Shown in pieces: positions 60,406 through 64,000 of a DNA stretch of 64,000 bases. A model generated the notes under the pieces. That model saw nothing but the letters and a program-made list of their open reading frames with translations. It made no database searches and was not told the origin of the DNA. The stretch's first letter is position 1, and every line of letters starts with the position of its first letter. A program made the position numbers and the translations under genes. Source of the stretch: Pseudomonas inefficax (lineage in GTDB: Bacteria > Pseudomonadota > Gammaproteobacteria > Pseudomonadales > Pseudomonadaceae); contig NZ_OPYN01000164.1 of NCBI RefSeq assembly GCF_900277125.1, positions 227,874 through 291,873 of the forward strand, read 5' to 3'.

Positions 60406-60563
60406 GGCAACGCCCCGAGCATGAGTAAGACTAATAGTAGGTCATAGTTCCACGCGTTTTACAACGTCAAGGACGTCTCGGAAAATGCAGGTAAATAATA
60501 AACCTAACCAAGATCCTGCCTGCATGTGACTGGAACGTTCATCAATTTACGCCTGGGGAAATC

Positions 60564-61352
60564 ATGTCGACGGGTTATGGAACTTGCTATCGCCTGGATG
60601 CGCTAGAGCTGGCCGCTGAATATGTTCGCAACACGCGACATTGGACCTTCAAAGCCGTAGAACATTTTCGCAGTATTCTCGCAAACCCCGAGTTTCCCTG
60701 CCTGTTCGGCCGCAAAGCGGTAAACGGTGCAACCTGCCACATCCTCTTCGCCCGCGCCGGGCAGCTGGCCGATGACATCGCCATGGGCCTGGCCGACTAC
60801 GTGCGCATCGTCGCACCTATTCCACCCAAGCAGCGTATCGGCAGCCCGCTGGTGGTATTTCTCGAAACCGCCGCCGACTGCACACTGGCCGAGCAACAGG
60901 CGCTGGCCTGGAAGGTCTTGCGTGGCGTGCACGCGCGCGACCCGCAGCCCTGGCCGCAGGGCATCCCGACCGACCCCGACGACAACGCCTGGTCATTCTG
61001 CTTTGCCGGCATGCCGCTGTTCATCAACATGAACTTCCCCGGTCACCAGCAGATGAAAAGCCGCAACCTCGGGTCACACATCACCTTCGTCATCAACCCG
61101 CGGGCGAACTTCGACGAAGTGGCCAATGCCAACACCGAAAGCGGCCAGCGTATCCGCGAACGCATCCGCGAGCGCGTGCATCACTACAACGACGGCGTCA
61201 TGCCCGACACCCTTGGCTTCTTCGGCGATGCCGACAACTTCGAGTGGAAGCAGTACCAACTGCAGGAGGCAGGGTCGCTCAACCCGTCCCGCTGCCCGTT
61301 CCACGCCCATGCCGCACACTCGGCAACACCCGACATACTGATCGAGACCTGA
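60564..61352 (+). CDS. YqcI/YcgG-family protein (possible haem-dependent N-oxygenase)
   Basis: Protein of 262 residues with the family marks NPEFPCLFGRKAVNG near the N-terminus, FCFAGMPLFINMNFPGHQQMKSRNLGSHITFVINPRANFDE in the middle, and a C-terminal SRCPFHAH. A member of this family (GntA of guanitoxin biosynthesis) is reported as a haem-dependent N-hydroxylase; whether that holds here is inference. It starts an operon with a LysE exporter (2 bases apart) and a SGNH hydrolase, divergent from a LysR gene. Confidence 0.78.
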   Translation: MSTGYGTCYRLDALELAAEYVRNTRHWTFKAVEHFRSILANPEFPCLFGRKAVNGATCHILFARAGQLADDIAMGLADYVRIVAPIPPKQRIGSPLVVFLETAADCTLAEQQALAWKVLRGVHARDPQPWPQGIPTDPDDNAWSFCFAGMPLFINMNFPGHQQMKSRNLGSHITFVINPRANFDEVANANTESGQRIRERIRERVHHYNDGVMPDTLGFFGDADNFEWKQYQLQEAGSLNPSRCPFHAHAAHSATPDILIET

Positions 61353-61354
61353 CC

Positions 61355-61981
61355 GTGAATACCGCACTCACCGCCACCTATGCCCTCACCGTCCTGCTAC
61401 TGATCGCCACCCCCGGCCCGGTGGTGGCACTGATCGTCAACACCGCGGCCGCCTCGGGCTCGCGCAAGGCCATGTTTACCGCTGTCGGCACCAACTGGGC
61501 ATCACTGGTGCTGATCGGCGCGGCGGCCTGGATCATCCTCACCAGTGCAGCCATCGACAAGGCCTGGCTCAGCGCCATGAGCCTGCTGGGTTGCCTGTTC
61601 ATCGGCTACATCGCCGTCGGCACGCTGCGGGAAGCCCTGCAGGCGCCTGCAGCCGAGGCGCCAGGCGAGCTCGCAAAGCCTGGCCGCGGCGGGCTGCTGC
61701 AAGGTTTCATGGTGGGCATCTCCAACCCGAAGGACATCATCTTCTTCATCGCCTTCTTCCCGCAGTTCATCCAGATCACCGAGTCGTTCGGCAAGAGCAT
61801 GGTGGTGCTGTCGCTGCTGTGGGTGGCCATCGATTTTGCCGTGCTCAGCCTCTACATCTTCGCCATCGGCAAGATCGCCTCGCAACGCAGCAACCGTATG
61901 ATCAGCCTGGCCTCGGGGGTCGCCCTGCTGCTGATCGCCGCTGGCGGCCTGCTGTACAACGTCAAGGAGCTGGCGGCCTGA
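61355..61981 (+). CDS. LysE-family exporter
   Basis: Six-helix exporter of 208 residues of the LysE/RhtB family: N-terminal LLLIATPGPVVALIVNTAAASGSRKAMFTAVG and the middle motif GFMVGISNPKDIIFFIAFFPQFI are diagnostic. It exports amino acids or small polar metabolites. GTG 61355 starts 2 bases after the YcgG-family stop, so it belongs to the same operon and probably exports the product of the flanking enzymes. Confidence 0.88.
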   Translation: MNTALTATYALTVLLLIATPGPVVALIVNTAAASGSRKAMFTAVGTNWASLVLIGAAAWIILTSAAIDKAWLSAMSLLGCLFIGYIAVGTLREALQAPAAEAPGELAKPGRGGLLQGFMVGISNPKDIIFFIAFFPQFIQITESFGKSMVVLSLLWVAIDFAVLSLYIFAIGKIASQRSNRMISLASGVALLLIAAGGLLYNVKELAA

Positions 61982-62020
61982 ATGTGATGCAAAGCGCCCG
62001 CTGCAACAGAAGGAGAACCC

Positions 62021-63103
62021 ATGACCGCGACTGACACGAGCCCTTCGCCTTCGCCGTTGCAACAGGACTACCAGCGCTTTCTGCTGCTGGGCAGCCGACG
62101 TGCCCCGCACACCGTGCATGTGCACGAAACCGGCTACCGCTCCGGCACCATCAACACCGATGCCCTGGGCCTGCGTTACAGCCACTGCGCCGGCAAGCGC
62201 TTTTCGGTGGCCGAACGCGGGGGCGCATCACGCATCAACCTGCTGGTCGGCGGCTCCGCTGCCCTGGGCATCGGCGCCAGCTCCGACGGACACACGGTGG
62301 CCTCGCACCTGTCGATGCTTACCGGCGAAGTCTGGCTGAGCCTGGCCGGCTGCGGGCTGAATGCCAGCCAGGAACTGCTGATGTTCCTGACCCACCAACA
62401 TCGCCTTGGCCAGCTCGGCCATGTGGTGGTGCTCAGCGGCCTCAACACCCTGGCCCACGAAGCCCTTTGCGAGGTCCTCGCCAACCTGAATGGCCCTCAG
62501 CACGCCAAGGCCTACCAGGATTTTCTCAACAGTTTCAGCGAAGGCATGCAGCCCACGACGTCACCCCGCCGGCAATCGCTGTGGCAGCGTATCGGCCAGG
62601 TGTTGGCCACGCCCTCGGTCACAACACCTGCGACCTGGCCGCTGTCGCCCCCAGAAAAGCGCCTGGCCCGTGCCGCCGACAGCATTGGCCGGACTTTGCG
62701 CCAATGGGAGCGGCTGCTGGCAGACAGCCATTCCACCCTCACCTTCATCCTGCAGCCGTTGCTGCCCTGGTGCCGGGATAGCCTGCCCGCTGGCGAGCAG
62801 GCCATGCTGGACGCGCTGCAGCGGCGACCGGCGAATTTTGACCGGCTGCTGGACGGCGCGTTCGACAGCCAGTTGCACTCGGCTTTCTTCCGTCGCATCA
62901 AGAACCAGGCCGACCCGGTGCCCTGCTATGACATGAACTGCATGCTCAGCAGCTCACCGGTATTCGGCGCCGACCTGTTCATCGACCGCCTGCACCTGAA
63001 CGACCTGGGCAACAATGCCCTGGCCAAGGTCATTACCGCCAAGCTTGGCCTGGCCCAGGAAAAACATGCCCAGCGCAAGGTCACGCCGATCAAGCTCGTC
63101 TGA
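62021..63103 (+). CDS. SGNH/GDSL-like hydrolase
   Basis: A 360-residue soluble protein with an SGNH-type arrangement: block I in NLLVGGSAALGIGASSDGHTV (Ser as nucleophile candidate), a Gly in block II (LSLAGCGLNASQ), Asn in LSGLNTLA and the C-terminal DRLHLNDLGNNALAKVI supplying the Asp-x-x-His pair. Such proteins act as esterases or acyltransferases. AGGAG lies before ATG 62021, 39 bases after the exporter stop, hence the same operon. A role in maturing a small metabolite would fit but is not shown. Confidence 0.68.
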   Translation: MTATDTSPSPSPLQQDYQRFLLLGSRRAPHTVHVHETGYRSGTINTDALGLRYSHCAGKRFSVAERGGASRINLLVGGSAALGIGASSDGHTVASHLSMLTGEVWLSLAGCGLNASQELLMFLTHQHRLGQLGHVVVLSGLNTLAHEALCEVLANLNGPQHAKAYQDFLNSFSEGMQPTTSPRRQSLWQRIGQVLATPSVTTPATWPLSPPEKRLARAADSIGRTLRQWERLLADSHSTLTFILQPLLPWCRDSLPAGEQAMLDALQRRPANFDRLLDGAFDSQLHSAFFRRIKNQADPVPCYDMNCMLSSSPVFGADLFIDRLHLNDLGNNALAKVITAKLGLAQEKHAQRKVTPIKLV

Positions 63104-63241
63104 CAGTTGCCGGGTGGACTTTCGGCCAGGCCCTTTGGGTGGCTAGAATAGGCCGTCGTTCCGATCTGCCCGAGGCGCACGCTTGACCGCCATGAACATC
63201 GAAGCCATCCATCAGTACCTGGCACCCCATGGAGCTTGCCT

Positions 63242-63937
63242 GTGAGCCGCATGCTGCGCTTGCCCCCACTGTTGATCGCCCTGATGCCACTGGCCACGCA
63301 TGCGCTGGAAGTGCGCATCGACCCTCATGCCGACCTGCTCTACCGCCAGGCCTTGCCCTTGCTGGAGCAGGCAGACAGCCAGGACGACGGCGCCAGCACG
63401 CTGCGCACGGCCATCGGCGGCGACCCGGAGCTCAGCCGCCAGGGCCAGGCCATGGCCCACACCCTGCCGACAGCAGTCGCCTTGCTGAAAAAGTCCGTGG
63501 AGCTGGGCCACCCGGTCGCACAGTACCGCCTGGCGCTGTACTACATGACGTACCTGCCCGCAGCGCAAATCCCGGATGCCGCCTGCCCGCTGCTCGAAGC
63601 CAGCCTCAGGCAGGGCTTTGCCGCACCGGCCCCGGCCATCGCCACCTGGTGCCCGCCCTATAACGTCAGCAACGAGTACCGGACTGCGCTGGAGGCCATC
63701 CCCAACATGGCCACCTTGTATGCGCCCTACTATCCACAACCGGCCACGCGCCTGGCCTGCAACCGCAACCGGCCACAAGGCCTGGAAATGCAGTGGGGGC
63801 GCCAGCGTGACTACCAGGCCGAGGTCTACCGCCTGCTCGGCGACCTGGACCCGCAGCACCGCCAGAGCCTGCTGCAAAAGGCCGTGGACACCAACGGCTG
63901 CGTGACGGCGCAGCAGCACCTGACCAGTCATCCGTAA
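63242..63937 (+). CDS. Periplasmic Sel1-like repeat protein
   Basis: A 231-residue product with a signal peptide (MLRLPPLLIALMPLATHA) and at least one Sel1-like repeat (AVALLKKSVELGHPVAQYRLALYYMTY), a helical scaffold fold for protein interactions. Three cysteines in the second half may form a disulfide. Start is taken as GTG 63242 with GGAG 7 bases upstream; TTG 63236 and ATG 63251 are alternatives. A 17-codon open frame (63192-63245) ends across this start. No function is assigned. Confidence 0.62.
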   Translation: MSRMLRLPPLLIALMPLATHALEVRIDPHADLLYRQALPLLEQADSQDDGASTLRTAIGGDPELSRQGQAMAHTLPTAVALLKKSVELGHPVAQYRLALYYMTYLPAAQIPDAACPLLEASLRQGFAAPAPAIATWCPPYNVSNEYRTALEAIPNMATLYAPYYPQPATRLACNRNRPQGLEMQWGRQRDYQAEVYRLLGDLDPQHRQSLLQKAVDTNGCVTAQQHLTSHP

Positions 63938-63955
63938 CACGAACGCGGTGTCTGT

Positions 63956-64000
63956 GTAGGAGCGGCCTTGTGTCGCGATGGGGCGCGCAGCGGCCCCGGC
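63956..64000. repeat. REP element, cut by window end
   Basis: TGTAGGAGCGGCCTTGTGTCGCGATGGG and part of the GC-rich core; the inverted partner lies beyond the window. Confidence 0.85.

Noticed and set aside
60485..60525. ATGCAGG...CCTGCAT inverted repeat between the LysR and YcgG-family genes
   Set aside because: Arms are 7 bp and 27 bases apart, not a LysR T-N11-A site or a compact hairpin; too weak to annotate.

Overview
The window is chromosomal DNA of a Pseudomonas, most probably of the P. putida group. The evidence is high GC with strong GC3 codon bias, three families of palindromic REP/BIME repeats typical of that group at about 19 places, and genus-typical genes (PauB/PuuB, OprD porin, DUF1654, DUF2790, DUF2946, NhaR). 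No phage, transposase, plasmid-replication or CRISPR sequence was seen.

Layout. 1-10,020: a catabolic operon for hydroxyproline-type substrates (polar amino-acid ABC transporter, DapA-family deaminase, D-amino-acid-type FAD dehydrogenase, aldehyde dehydrogenase, proline-racemase-superfamily epimerase), followed by an FCD GntR regulator and an SDR. 10,021-11,593: SOS-boxed DUF1654, a small HD hydrolase and a SPOR lipoprotein. 11,712-15,598: a three-gene surface-polysaccharide block (flippase, FemAB-like acyltransferase, GT61 glycosyltransferase) next to two tRNA-Val(GAC) genes. 16,384-21,043: PauB/PuuB oxidase, a C39-like lipoprotein without its cysteine, a small membrane protein, TerC-family protein, small lipoprotein, NhaR. 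21,044-29,398: two cobalamin riboswitches, one before a TonB receptor and one before a BtuFCD-like ABC operon ending in an OprD porin; between them lies an acyltransferase with a Zur-like box. 29,607-37,214: lipoprotein, diguanylate cyclase, orphan ParA behind a Pho box, DUF2946 and a second TonB receptor, an MHS-type transporter. 37,349-43,087: CzcCBA heavy-metal efflux behind a perfect 16-bp palindrome. 43,410-44,704: AroQ-AroE pair.

44,821-52,184 is a redox and metal block and the most interesting part. It has a thioredoxin-fold protein, DUF2790, an OmpR-type two-component system, a ferric-reductase-like protein with DoxX, and a HvfABC-type RiPP metallophore cassette. The precursor has six EGKCG motifs fused to two canonical EF-hands. 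A GATACA direct repeat with constant 10-bp spacing lies upstream of the regulator/DUF2790, ferric-reductase/DoxX and precursor genes, suggesting that they form one regulon.

52,416-56,918 encodes a 1500-residue LRR protein with a C-terminal NEL-type E3 ubiquitin ligase domain and a Cys-Ala-Asp active-site motif, a probable host-directed effector. The rest holds DNA polymerase II, a LysR regulator and a small operon (YqcI/YcgG-family protein, LysE exporter, SGNH hydrolase) that looks like a specialised-metabolite cassette, then a Sel1-like periplasmic protein. All calls come from reading sequence and translations; no database search was run.
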